Notes: generated from the letters alone by a model not told the origin. A stretch of 64,000 nt of DNA from Scytolyngbya sp. HA4215-MV1 (GCA_019359045.1 JAHHIA010000002.1:1-64000); one strand, 5' to 3'; shown: positions 55,238 to 62,844, numbered from the stretch's first letter. Translations and numbers: made by a program.

Positions 55238-56584
55238 CTATAGCGCTCCTGCTGCCGTTTTATCTAAGACACTGCCCAGGTGAGTGGTAATATTCATCGC
55301 CTGAAGAATGGGTGCACTCTCTGCGCCATTGGGATAATCGATGACGCTGACGGCACCGTTGCCCTGGCGGAAGTTCCAGAAATTGGCAGGTTTCAGCCCC
55401 AACACCTGGCAAAGAATGGCTTTGTTGATGGCGTCGTGAGCAACCACCAGCACGGTAGTAAATTCTGGACGGCTGGCTGCGGCAGTCACAATGGCTTTCC
55501 AGGCAATTTCTGCCCGTTGCCAAACTTGTTGTAAGTTTTCGCCTTCGGGCATCTGTACGGTTTCTGGGCGAGTGTGCCAGTCTGCCAGCTCTTGGGCATA
55601 GAGTTGCTTGATTTCGGCTTCGTATTTGCCCTCCCACAAGCCGTGGTTGATTTCGACCAAGAACTCATTCAGTTCCAAAGTAATTTGGGGATGCTGCTGC
55701 AAGATGATTTCGGCGGTCTCTTTGGGACGCAGCATGGGGCTGCTGACTGCCATATCCAGGGTGACGGGCTGGAGGAAATCGGCAGCTTTTTGGGCTTGCG
55801 ATCGCCCCGTATCATTCAATGGCACATCGATCTGTCCCTGAAAGCGCGATTGGCGGTTCCAATCGGTTTCGCCATGGCGTACGAGTAATAATCGAGGCCC
55901 GGTGTGCCCCGATCGAATTTTAGGGAGACGATCGCCCAGATGAGAAGTCAGGTTGAGCGATTCCATCTGCACGGGGTCGCCTAAACCACCGGAGAAGTTC
56001 AAGACGCTAATGCCGCAGTTGGACTGTTGAATCGACTGGTAGCGATCGGGGGTTAGCCCAATGGCGGTGCTAATGAGTGCCCGGTTGATGCCACTATGCG
56101 CCACGACTAGAATGGTTTGTCCGGCGTGCTGAGGGAGCACAGTTTGCCAGAACTGACGCGCTTGTTCGTACAACGCCAGGATGGGGAAGAAGTCGATCGC
56201 GGTACCATCGGCGGCGGGAATCACCATCCGCATCAGATGCGGTTCCGTTTGCCATTGCCGATACTCTTCAGGATATTTTTCTGCCACTTCGGTGAATAGC
56301 AAGCCTTCCCACAGCACCAGGTTGACTTCTTTCAGATCATCGGTGGGATGCAATACAGGTGCAGCCGTCAGCCCCGCTGCAATCAGTTCAGCGGTTTCTT
56401 TAGCACGTTGCAAAGGGCTGGTGTAAATGGCTTGGAAGGGCAAATCGGTTAGGGCTGCACCGACCTGTTTGGCAGAAGCTCGACCGGCATCGGTCAGGGC
56501 GGATTCGTCGCAATGACCCTGCACTCTCCGTTCGATGTTGTAGCTGCTTTCGCCGTGACGCACAAGAATGACGCGGGTAGTCAG
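55238..56584 (-). CDS. Tandem two-domain histidine phosphatase
   Basis: The protein has two phosphoglycerate-mutase-like domains. The first starts VILVRHGESSYNIERRVQGH and the second LLVRHGETDWNRQSRFQGQI; each has its second catalytic His (VVAHSGINRALI and VVAHDAINKAIL). These cytoplasmic phosphatases act on small phospho-substrates; duplicated forms are known in cyanobacteria. The first annotatable start is a GTG at 56563, but that would cut into the RHG strand. The frame extends upstream as TTRVIL, and the best start is a CTG at 56584, with GGAGG 8 bases ahead. No ATG, GTG or TTG lies in between. Confidence 0.88.
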   Translation of the reverse strand: MTTRVILVRHGESSYNIERRVQGHCDESALTDAGRASAKQVGAALTDLPFQAIYTSPLQRAKETAELIAAGLTAAPVLHPTDDLKEVNLVLWEGLLFTEVAEKYPEEYRQWQTEPHLMRMVIPAADGTAIDFFPILALYEQARQFWQTVLPQHAGQTILVVAHSGINRALISTAIGLTPDRYQSIQQSNCGISVLNFSGGLGDPVQMESLNLTSHLGDRLPKIRSGHTGPRLLLVRHGETDWNRQSRFQGQIDVPLNDTGRSQAQKAADFLQPVTLDMAVSSPMLRPKETAEIILQQHPQITLELNEFLVEINHGLWEGKYEAEIKQLYAQELADWHTRPETVQMPEGENLQQVWQRAEIAWKAIVTAAASRPEFTTVLVVAHDAINKAILCQVLGLKPANFWNFRQGNGAVSVIDYPNGAESAPILQAMNITTHLGSVLDKTAAGAL

Positions 56585-56989
56585 GGGTCTGTCCTCCTTG
56601 GGATGGTGGAAGGGTTGGATGGCTGGGCTGGGTTATGCCTAAGAGGATGTTTTTTACAGTAGCAACAGAGATGATCCCCCTAAATTCCCCTTAAAAAGGG
56701 GGACTTTGAGGTTGATCCCTCCCTTGTCAGGGGGCTAGGGGGGAGCTATGAGTGCTTGACATCACAGCGAATACTTTTCAAACAACCTCTAAACAACTTG
56801 CCGATCGTTGCCAGAAGAATTCTAACAGCGTTCCGGACGTAATTCAGTTTAGATCCCTGGTAGATGATGAAGATGTTCTCCTCACGGGTAACGGAACTCA
56901 TTAACCCATCCCTGGAGTATGCTGTCTAGAACATAACCGGGGTTGGGGGAGTAGTGTCGAATTGCAAACTGAGATAAGAGGAGATCGGG
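56585..56989. other. Divergent spacer with a solo repeat element
   Basis: It lies between the histidine phosphatase (minus) and the DEP protein (plus). It contains the CCCCTTAAAAAGGGGG element at 56673-56746; the rest has no recognised gene or RNA. Confidence 0.5.
56673..56746. repeat. Solo GATCCCCC/CCTTAAAAAGGGGG element
   Basis: GATCCCCCTAAATTCCCCTT then AAAAAGGGGGACTTTGAGG, followed by a second hairpin half GATCCCTCCCTTGTCAGGGG and GCTAGGGGGGAGC. The ends are inverted partners, giving a miniature-element-like unit of about 75 bp. It matches the repeats at both sides of the DUF559 gene (60114-60155 and 60534-60561). Confidence 0.65.
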
Positions 56990-57532
56990 ATGCTGATGCT
57001 GAGTGCGGAACAGGTGGAATACTGTCAGGTTGTGCGTCCAGACAAAGGACAAAATGCGGTTTTGCCAGGGGTGCGCTATCAAAAAAAGCTGTTTGTGCAA
57101 GACCAGTCGTATCCTAAGGCGCAACGGCAGGCGGTGATCAAGCAAACACGGCAGGCGTTTTTGGATCAGAAGGCGCAGGTTCTGTATCTGGTGGTGGAAG
57201 ATGCGGAGAGCCTGACGGTTTGGTATCAGGATGACCAGGTGCAACTGGCAGATCCGGTGTTGCTGATTGATCTGGAACAGTTGGTGTCAGAGATGCGGAC
57301 GGTGGGCGGGGTCAAGATTCAGGATCGCCCGTATCACTTGTCTAACTATCCCCGGTGTTTTGTGGGCAGTGAGGCGGTGGATTGGTTAAGCGATCGCTTT
57401 CGTCTGGTGCGGGCGGATGCGGTGCGGTTGGGGCAACGGTTGGTGGATGAGCGGTGGATTCATCATGTGACGGATGATCACCCATTTGAGGATGGCTATT
57501 TTTTCTACCGTTTTTATTGGGATGAGAAGTAG
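56990..57532 (+). CDS. DEP-domain protein
   Basis: The N-terminal half of this 180-residue protein (LSAEQVEYCQVVRPDKGQNA, FLDQKAQVLYLVVEDAESLT, VWYQDDQVQLADPVLL) is not recognised. The C-terminal half (about 100-178) is a DEP domain: RPYHLSNYPRCFVGSEAVDW, LSDRFRLVRADAVRLGQRLV and DDHPFEDGYFFYRF. DEP domains in eukaryotes tether signalling proteins to membranes or receptors; bacterial ones are mostly uncharacterised. It begins a plus-strand row with the Trypco1 and caspase-GUN4 genes 170 bp further on, so a shared regulatory role is possible. Confidence 0.85.
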   Translation: MLMLSAEQVEYCQVVRPDKGQNAVLPGVRYQKKLFVQDQSYPKAQRQAVIKQTRQAFLDQKAQVLYLVVEDAESLTVWYQDDQVQLADPVLLIDLEQLVSEMRTVGGVKIQDRPYHLSNYPRCFVGSEAVDWLSDRFRLVRADAVRLGQRLVDERWIHHVTDDHPFEDGYFFYRFYWDEK

Positions 57533-57702
57533 GGCGGGCTGCTGATAGAGAATCCTGACGGGGAGAAAATTCTGGCGCAAAATAGATGAGGACGCCAAGA
57601 TCCCGGCTTCTTCGCCCATACCAGCTTTCTATGCTCAAGTTTGAACCAGACGCCGGGGATCTGAACCCCTGTCCCTATCTACGATCGCAAAAGGTTGTTT
57701 CT

Positions 57703-58050
57703 ATGCCAGAAGATTATATTGTGTTGATTACGGATGATGAGACGACATCGACGCCCATTGAGGGACAACGAGGCTGGGGAGCAGAAGTTCGGCAAAATAT
57801 CGATCGCCTGCGCGAAGTGCGATTGCCCGTAGCAGAGTTGGAACGCAAGATGAATGGCTTTTTGCAACTGGTGGGGCGGTTGTTTAAGCAGGTGGATCAA
57901 CAAATTGGCCCGGAATCGGGAATGCAACTGAATGAGGTGGAGTTGCTGGTAGAGATTAGTGCCGAGGGAGAGATTAAACTGGTAGCGGGGGGCAAAGCGG
58001 CTGGCAAAGGGGCAATTACGTTGAAGTTTGGGCGAATCCCTGCGAAGTAG
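57703..58050 (+). CDS. Trypco1 (CU044_2847 family) protein
   Basis: The start at 57703 gives 115 residues; the frame is open further upstream without support. The C-terminal half (LNEVELLVEISAEGEIKLVA, GGKAAGKGAITLKFGRIP) is the trypsin-co-occurring domain 1 pattern. Such small proteins accompany trypsin-like, caspase-like or other effector enzymes in predicted bacterial conflict systems. Its stop is directly followed by the ATG of the caspase gene with no spacer, so translation is coupled. A partner or activator role for the caspase protein is inferred. Confidence 0.85.
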   Translation: MPEDYIVLITDDETTSTPIEGQRGWGAEVRQNIDRLREVRLPVAELERKMNGFLQLVGRLFKQVDQQIGPESGMQLNEVELLVEISAEGEIKLVAGGKAAGKGAITLKFGRIPAK

Positions 58051-59850
58051 ATGGCGAAGAATTGGGCGATCGTGGTTGGCATTAATCAATATGAGCACTT
58101 GCCACCTAAGGCTCATTTAAGGTGTGCAGTTCAGGATGCTAAGGCGGTGCGGCTTTTTTTGCATCAAACGGCTGGGTTTGATGCAGAAAACATTCTGCTA
58201 TGTTCAGACACATCCCAACCAGTAGGCTGTCTTTCCACTCGTCCTTCCCGATCGAATTTGCGTAGGTTGCTGAGGGAAGAAATTCAACAGGCTCAAGGAG
58301 CCGAGCATCTCTGGCTGTTTTTTAGCGGGCATGGCATGGTTGGCAAAGATCGTCAAGCCTATTTGCTACCTTGTGATGGCTATCCCAATGATCTGGAAGA
58401 GACAGCTATTTCAGTTGCTTTTGTTACCGATCAACTGCGTCACTGTCAGGCAAAAAACGTCGTGATGGTGCTGGATATGTGCCGTAATGAAGTTCCAGAC
58501 GATCGCAAAGGTACTGAAATAACGATGAGCACCCAGATCGAAGCAATTTCCCGACAGCAGGGCATCATCACATTGTTTGCCTGTAGTCACAATGAGTCCT
58601 CCTACGAAATTCGGGAAATTAATCAGGGAGCCTTTACCCACGTTTTGCTTCAGGGTTTGAAGCAGCACACCATTTTACGTCAACTAGAGCAATACTTATT
58701 GCAAGAAGTACCTGCTATTAACCGTAGATATGGCAAACCGATCCAGACTCCGTTGGTAATTCCTGAACCGGGTTGGAAATATGATTTGCCGTTGCTTCCA
58801 GGCTGCGCTACAGAGGCGGATGTGAAAGTTTTGATGGAAGGGGCTAAGGATGCAGAGTTGGAGGAAAAATTTGAGCAGGCAAAAAGTCTGTGGTGGCAAG
58901 TGATCGAAGCATCTCAGTCTAAAGCCCAGATTGGAGAAGCGAGAAAAGCAATTGAACGCATCGATCGCAAAGAGAAGGATCTTAAGCAAGATCCTTCCCC
59001 CTCTTCCAGGCAATTAGATAATCCGATTCATCCTTTTGCCCTACCATCACCCCTCCCAATCCAAAACGTACCTCCAGTCCCAAAAAACTTGCCTTCTTCA
59101 ACAGCACCTCGTCCTTCGCCTCGTGCCTTAAGCAACACGCAAGAGTCGAACCCTATTCCAGTTAATCCTCCGCCAAACCCAACCCTGGGGAAGATAGTAA
59201 GAAGTAAATCCTCTTTCTTCATGACCCGCCAGCAGTTTTTGAAATTGACGGGGTTTGGTGGGGGTGGTCTGGTCGCTGCCCTAATAATTGGCAATCAGTT
59301 CTTTCAGAATTCTCAAACTCCCTTACCTACTCCATCACCCTCACCTACTCCATCACCCTCACCTACTCCATCACCCTCACCCTCATCTTCCCCAGCCTCT
59401 TTGACCAAGCTGGAGGGTTTGCTCAAGGCAGGAAACTGGAAAGCAGCGGATCAAGAAACGCTGGCTGTGATGCTGAAGATCGCCAAGCGAGAAAAAGAAG
59501 GTTGGCTGGATTTTGACAGCATTAAAACCTTTCCTTGCAAGGATTTGCAGAACATCGATCAACTCTGGGTGAAGTATAGTAACGGCAAATTTGGATTTAG
59601 TGTGCAAAAGAAAATTTACCTGGAAGTAGGGGGTAAACCTGACGGCGAGTATCCAGGTGATACGATATGGGACAAGTTTGGAGATCGTTTAGGATGGCGT
59701 GTGAACAAACAGTGGATCGATTACTCTAGTGTCAACTTCAGCGCCTCAGCACATCCTGGACATTTCCCATTCGGGTTTGTATGGGGATGTGGCGTTTGGT
59801 TTGGTTGTTTAAGCGGTTTTTGGGTTCTTCTTTCACATCCATGCTTGTGA
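58051..59850 (+). CDS. Caspase-fold protease fused to GUN4 domain
   Basis: The product has 599 residues. A peptidase C14 domain (about 1-245) shows KNWAIVVGINQYEHLPPKAH, catalytic His94 (LFFSGHGMVGKD) and Cys144 (VMVLDMCRNEV). A helical stretch (about 262-310) and a Pro-rich linker follow. Then comes a membrane-like segment (TRQQFLKLTGFGGGGLVAAL, 392-411), reminiscent of Tat-type internal signals in other cyanobacterial effectors. A PSPTPSPS repeat (about 426-446, from an 18-bp tandem repeat) leads to a C-terminal GUN4 domain (about 451-599: LLKAGNWKAADQETLAVMLK, FPCKDLQNIDQLWVKYSNGK, FGDRLGWRVNKQWIDYS). GUN4 binds porphyrins, so a tetrapyrrole- or redox-triggered protease is a reasonable guess. 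It is coupled to the Trypco1 gene. Confidence 0.9.
   Translation: MAKNWAIVVGINQYEHLPPKAHLRCAVQDAKAVRLFLHQTAGFDAENILLCSDTSQPVGCLSTRPSRSNLRRLLREEIQQAQGAEHLWLFFSGHGMVGKDRQAYLLPCDGYPNDLEETAISVAFVTDQLRHCQAKNVVMVLDMCRNEVPDDRKGTEITMSTQIEAISRQQGIITLFACSHNESSYEIREINQGAFTHVLLQGLKQHTILRQLEQYLLQEVPAINRRYGKPIQTPLVIPEPGWKYDLPLLPGCATEADVKVLMEGAKDAELEEKFEQAKSLWWQVIEASQSKAQIGEARKAIERIDRKEKDLKQDPSPSSRQLDNPIHPFALPSPLPIQNVPPVPKNLPSSTAPRPSPRALSNTQESNPIPVNPPPNPTLGKIVRSKSSFFMTRQQFLKLTGFGGGGLVAALIIGNQFFQNSQTPLPTPSPSPTPSPSPTPSPSPSSSPASLTKLEGLLKAGNWKAADQETLAVMLKIAKREKEGWLDFDSIKTFPCKDLQNIDQLWVKYSNGKFGFSVQKKIYLEVGGKPDGEYPGDTIWDKFGDRLGWRVNKQWIDYSSVNFSASAHPGHFPFGFVWGCGVWFGCLSGFWVLLSHPCL
59323..59388 (+). repeat. 18-bp tandem repeat encoding a PSPTPS linker
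   Basis: The unit CCTACTCCATCACCCTCA is repeated three to four times with a degenerate end, giving the Pro/Ser/Thr linker between the membrane-like segment and the GUN4 domain of the caspase protein. Copy number could vary between strains. Confidence 0.8.
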
Positions 59851-59906
59851 ATTGTAGCCAATGAGGCGTTCAGATTTTTCTAAAGTTTTTTAACGGTGCT
59901 GTTTAA

Positions 59907-60127
59907 CTACGAAGAATCCGGGTTCTGGCGTTTCGTTACCTGGCACCGCTGTCGCTCCATCTGCGTAAGTGCCGCTTCTGAGTTGTAGCAATTTGCCAGC
60001 ACAAACTTCTCTGCCACTGACCGGATTTCTTCTACCGGGGCATTCCATTCATCCCATAAGCTTTTTTGCCCTGGACTCACTTTGGCAGATTTGCCCTTAA
60101 TGCTCGGATTCTTCAAAGTCCCCCTTT
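59907..60127 (-). other. Possible protein remnant beside the DUF559 unit
   Basis: After the inverted repeat, a minus frame reads SIKGKSAKVSPGQKSLWDEW, then NAPVEEIRSVAEKFVLANCY and NSEAALTQMERQRCQVTKRQ, ending at 59907. Its composition looks protein-like but it has no start of its own and no family I recognise. It may be the 3' stub of a gene interrupted by the repeat-bounded unit. Confidence 0.35.
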
Positions 60128-60155
60128 TTAAGGGGGATTTAGGGGGATCTCCTCC
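60114..60155. repeat. Left inverted repeat of the DUF559 unit
   Basis: CTTCAAAGTCCCCCTTTTTA continues AGGGGGATTTAGGGGGATCT. It is, with few differences, the reverse complement of the copy at 60534-60561 on the other side of the DUF559 gene, and it encodes the last residues of that protein (EEIPLNPP). Confidence 0.8.
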
Positions 60156-60520
60156 CCGATCCTCTGACACACACCCTCAAATTGATTGATCACCTCATTA
60201 TTGCTGAACCGTATCACCTTTAATCCATAACCTTCCAAGGTTTGTGTTCGCTCCAAATCCCGCATCAACCCTTCCTCTGTAAAGTGGCTCTCTCCATCCA
60301 CCTCAATTACTAATTTCAAAGCTGCACAATAGAAATCTGCAATGAATTGACCAATGGGACGTTGCCGCAATACCCGAAATGGGAACGTTTGCAAGCAGTC
60401 TTGCCAGAGTTTTTTCTCTGCTAGAGTAGGATTTTGACGTAATTCTTTTGCTCTCTCAACCAGCTTAGGGTTGTAGGGAAGATGGAAGTTACGGAAGTTG
60501 CTGATGTTGAGTTCGGGCAT
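60128..60520 (-). CDS. DUF559 protein (Vsr-like PD-(D/E)XK endonuclease fold)
   Basis: The start at 60520 (MPELNISNFRNFHLPYNPKL) gives 130 residues. The core LVERAKELRQNPTLAEKKLW, then FRVLRQRPIGQFIADFYCAA and LKLVIEVDGESH is the DUF559 pattern: D in IADFY and E-x-D in IEVDG are the expected nuclease metal ligands, as in Vsr-type very-short-patch endonucleases. Target and role are unknown. The gene sits between inverted copies of a C-rich palindromic repeat. The reading frame also extends upstream through the repeat into a RAYT transposase start (60593-60652), but I treat that as a separate fragment. Confidence 0.88.
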   Translation of the reverse strand: MPELNISNFRNFHLPYNPKLVERAKELRQNPTLAEKKLWQDCLQTFPFRVLRQRPIGQFIADFYCAALKLVIEVDGESHFTEEGLMRDLERTQTLEGYGLKVIRFSNNEVINQFEGVCQRIGEEIPLNPP

Positions 60521-60533
60521 ATTAGATCCCCCA

Positions 60534-60561
60534 AACCCCCTTAAAAAAGGGGCTTTGAAAG
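60534..60561. repeat. Right inverted repeat of the DUF559 unit
   Basis: GATCCCCCAAACCCCCTTAA then AAAAGGGGCTTTG. It pairs as the reverse complement of 60114-60155. With it, the DUF559 coding region lies in a unit of about 450 bp with inverted ends. Confidence 0.8.
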
Positions 60562-60592
60562 TATGTGCATTTAGATTTCCCAAGGTTATATA

Positions 60593-60652
60593 GCGAATTG
60601 TGATGTGATAGCAAAAACCAGCCTGAAGCTGACGAGGTTGACGAGACATCAT
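60593..60652 (-). pseudogene. RAYT (REP-associated Y1 transposase) 5' stub
   Basis: The minus strand reads RQPRQLQAGFCYHITIR directly after MMS. This is the conserved start of IS200-like REP-associated tyrosine transposases, where the HxH motif follows shortly. Here the similarity stops at 60593 and the frame runs into the C-rich repeat (KAPFLRGFGGSN). The rest of the transposase is absent, so it was cut by the DUF559 unit or by deletion. Confidence 0.65.
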
Positions 60653-60721
60653 TCCCTATCCCTCACTGGAGAGCGATCGCTTCCCATCACTGTACCCAAA
60701 CCAGAGCTTGGGCACGAGAAG

Positions 60722-60764
60722 CTTGGTTCCGACTCCTGACTCCCGACTCCTGACTCCTGACTTC
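60722..60764. repeat. TGACTCC heptamer tandem repeat
   Basis: Units of GACTCCTGACTCCCGACTCC run just upstream of the vapB-like gene. Copies of the same heptamer array lie at 61508-61548 and 62948-63000, so all three are within 2.3 kb around the toxin-antitoxin genes. Confidence 0.75.
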
Positions 60765-60822
60765 TCCCCATCCCACAGATTACGCTCTATCCTTAAGGAA
60801 TGTAGAGAAGCTGTTGCAAACA

Positions 60823-61050
60823 ATGGAAACAATCCGTCAGGTCATTGAAATCAAAGGCGATCGTAAGGTGCAAATTACCTTACCGAATACCATTGAGCCA
60901 GGTTTAGTGGAGATGGTCATTGTAGTGCGATCGCTGCCACAGATTGAGCCTGAAACTGCTCCTCAAGCCACTCACCTATTTGGCTTTTTGCCCCAACGGG
61001 TTGATCCACTCCAGTTTCAACAACAGTTAAGAGATGAATGGAATCGGTAG
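60823..61050 (+). CDS. VapB-type antitoxin
   Basis: These 75 residues begin METIRQVIEIKGDRKVQITL, a beta-rich DNA-binding-like start, and end with a helical tail QFQQQLRDEWNR that would wrap the toxin. It directly precedes and overlaps the PIN toxin by 17 bp, the normal antitoxin-first order. A TTG at 60814 is a possible earlier start. The N-terminal family cannot be fixed by eye. Confidence 0.8.
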   Translation: METIRQVIEIKGDRKVQITLPNTIEPGLVEMVIVVRSLPQIEPETAPQATHLFGFLPQRVDPLQFQQQLRDEWNR

Positions 61051-61432
61051 CCGTTATTTACTCGACACAAATATCTTCATCTACTATTTCAATGGCGATC
61101 CAGTTGTTCAACCGATTGTAGAAGACATCTTGACCGGGAATTCGACAGGTTTTTATTGTCCAGTTAGTTGGGTTGAACTCCTTTGCTATCCCGCTTTAAC
61201 AGAAGAAGAAGCTGAACAGATTCGCGCATTTTTGCGATCGCTGACCTATGTTGCGTTGACAGAATCCGTTCTAGACAGAACTGCTCAGATTCGTCGAGAT
61301 TATCGAACTGCTTTGCCAGATGCTCTGATTGCAGCTTGTGCGCTAGAGGTATCCAGTCCTTTAGTGACACGAAATATCCAGGATTTTAGAGCGATTCATG
61401 AACTAATCGTTATCAACCCCTTCGAGCTTTGA
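61034..61432 (+). CDS. VapC-type PIN-domain toxin
   Basis: These 132 residues form a PIN ribonuclease: D11 in RYLLDTNIFIYYFNG, Glu in VSWVELLCYPAL, and the distal Asps in LPDALIAACAL and VTRNIQDFRAI. VapC toxins cleave tRNA or rRNA when freed from VapB. All acidic ligands are present, so it is likely active. It overlaps its antitoxin gene by 17 bp and converges on the truncated antitoxin and unknown genes on the minus strand. Confidence 0.92.
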   Translation: MNGIGSRYLLDTNIFIYYFNGDPVVQPIVEDILTGNSTGFYCPVSWVELLCYPALTEEEAEQIRAFLRSLTYVALTESVLDRTAQIRRDYRTALPDALIAACALEVSSPLVTRNIQDFRAIHELIVINPFEL

Positions 61433-61702
61433 AAATTGAAGCTCTGGTTGCCAAGCTCCAGCTTGGTAACCCACCCCGGAAGCGCTCTCCCCATCCCCAC
61501 TGGAAGATCCGTTCTGACTCCTAACTTCTGACTCCTGACTCCTAACTCCTTCCCCCTGGCGTTGATCGTTCCTTGCACCTTTAACACGAATCGCCCACGA
61601 ATCGAATGACTCGAACCCGACGGGGTTGGGTTGGGTCAAGGGGGTGTCGAGGGTGAGTTGTCCCAGGTCGTTGATGGTGGCAGTGGTTTCGAGCGCTTTC
61701 AT
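61403..61702 (-). pseudogene. Truncated duplicate of the RelE-partner antitoxin
   Basis: From 61702 it reads MKALETTATINDLGQLTLDT, almost identical to the antitoxin at 62592-62837 (MKAIETTATINDLGQLTLDT). Similarity ends after about 30 codons (about 61610). The frame then runs through unrelated sequence and a TGACTCC heptamer array (GVRSQESEVRSQ) to 61403. DNA identity over the first 95 bp is high, so duplication is recent. Without its toxin-binding tail it may still bind the operator, but I treat it as a remnant. Confidence 0.8.
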
Positions 61703-61706
61703 GGAG

Positions 61707-62228
61707 TTAGATCCCTCGATCGGGTGCTTCACTCAGTTTATCGAAATAGGTGATGCTGGCTTTTGCCCAGACGCTTTCCTCCAGGTAGTGTTTGGCAACT
61801 TCCCCAAGTGTGGCTTTGATGGCTTGGAGGTGACGTTCTGGATTGAGGATCTGTTGGTGCAGGGTTGCCAATCGATGCATTTTGAATGGTTGAGTTTCGG
61901 TGAATTCTGCGTCGATGATGGCGAGTGCTTCAGTTTCGGTGGTGACGTGGGGATGTTGGGTTTGAAGTTGAGTCAACAGCGTTTGCAGTTCAGCGATCGC
62001 GCGCTTAATTTCGGGGTCGATTGGGTGATTGATTTGACTGCCAATCTGATCGCCTTGCACGGTACCGCCCAGGTTAACGGCTGAGTGCTTTGTGGTTAGA
62101 TTGCCGATGTTGAAGGAGTCATTATCTTGGAATCCTACTTGATCACCTTGAATAGTGACATCGCCTGTGTTGAGATTACCGACTTGGTTGATATGGAAAG
62201 TAGATCGATTTTTAGGCTGGTTTGTCAT
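61707..62228 (-). CDS. Unknown protein with NTGDVTIxGDQxG motif
   Basis: In this 173-residue protein residues 1-66 hold repeated glycine/asparagine motifs (INQVGNLNTGDVTIQGDQVG, NIGNLTTKHSAVNLGGTVQG) that look like a short beta-solenoid. The rest is helical (DPEIKRAIAELQTLLTQLQT, HLQAIKATLGEVAKHYLEES). The same N-terminal motif ends the HEAT-repeat gene upstream (VGNFNTGDVTIHGNQIGDN). Its ATG overlaps the RelE toxin stop by four bases, so it is cotranscribed with the toxin-antitoxin pair. Function unknown; an adaptor joining helical effectors is a guess. Confidence 0.75.
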   Translation of the reverse strand: MTNQPKNRSTFHINQVGNLNTGDVTIQGDQVGFQDNDSFNIGNLTTKHSAVNLGGTVQGDQIGSQINHPIDPEIKRAIAELQTLLTQLQTQHPHVTTETEALAIIDAEFTETQPFKMHRLATLHQQILNPERHLQAIKATLGEVAKHYLEESVWAKASITYFDKLSEAPDRGI

Positions 62229-62602
62229 GGGATGGAATCGGGGGGGGAGATTTGCTGTTCGTATTGGGCAATGATGGCTTCGATCGCTGCTGCATCGACA
62301 TCAGTGAGATCAGACTTGGAATAGATGGTGGCAAGAATGATGCTGGCAACCGTTTTAACGTAGTAGATGACGCGGTAGCCACCACTTTTGCCTTTTTGGA
62401 CATTGCTGTTTTTGAGACGAACTTTGAAAACGGTGTAGGTGACTCCCGCGATGCGATCGCCTGGAAGTTCACCCGCTTGCAGTTGGTCAATTAAGGGTTG
62501 AAGATTCGAACGAATCTGGCGGTAGCGCTTGGCGAGGTTGCGGAGATCACGCTGAAAATGGGGAGTGAGGTCAATTTGAATGGAGGGTGGATCAGTCGGC
62601 AT
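62225..62602 (-). CDS. RelE/ParE-family toxin
   Basis: From 62602 (MPTDPPSIQIDL) it has 125 residues; an in-frame start at 62611 adds three. The RelE/HigB-like core is visible: FQRDLRNLAKRYRQIRSNLQ, IAGVTYTVFKVRLKNSNVQK, GKSGGYRVIYYVKTVASIIL and LATIYSKSD. Such toxins cleave mRNA at the ribosome or act on gyrase. The antitoxin gene overlaps its start by 11 bp, and the unknown gene at 61707 starts in its stop codon. Confidence 0.88.
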   Translation of the reverse strand: MPTDPPSIQIDLTPHFQRDLRNLAKRYRQIRSNLQPLIDQLQAGELPGDRIAGVTYTVFKVRLKNSNVQKGKSGGYRVIYYVKTVASIILATIYSKSDLTDVDAAAIEAIIAQYEQQISPPDSIP

Positions 62603-62837
62603 CAATTCCATCCCACAGTTGAGCTAGGGGAATGGTTTGCCCAGTGAAAGCTTCGTGTAAGCCTTGGCGAATCCCTTCAAGGACGACCTCCGTAGGGGTA
62701 TCGTCGGGGTCGGGGTTCTCATCTTCGGGGATGAGGACGATGACTCGAACCCGACGAGGTTGGGTTGGGTCAAGCGGGGTGTCGAGGGTGAGTTGTCCCA
62801 GGTCGTTGATGGTGGCAGTGGTTTCGATCGCTTTCAT
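62592..62837 (-). CDS. Antitoxin of the RelE-type pair
   Basis: The start at 62837 gives 81 residues, beginning MKAIETTATINDLGQLTLDT and ending GLHEAFTGQTIPLAQLWDGI. The N-terminal part is a small beta-rich domain seen in many cyanobacterial antitoxins; the helical tail should neutralise the toxin. It overlaps the toxin gene and lies eight bases after the HEAT gene stop. Its first 30 codons are duplicated at 61610-61702. Confidence 0.85.
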   Translation of the reverse strand: MKAIETTATINDLGQLTLDTPLDPTQPRRVRVIVLIPEDENPDPDDTPTEVVLEGIRQGLHEAFTGQTIPLAQLWDGIDAD

Positions 62838-62844
62838 AGAGTTT

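Noticed and set aside
61626-62084. 152-codon plus-strand frame
   Set aside because: It is the complement of the gene at 61707-62228 and the antitoxin copy, and has no start signal.
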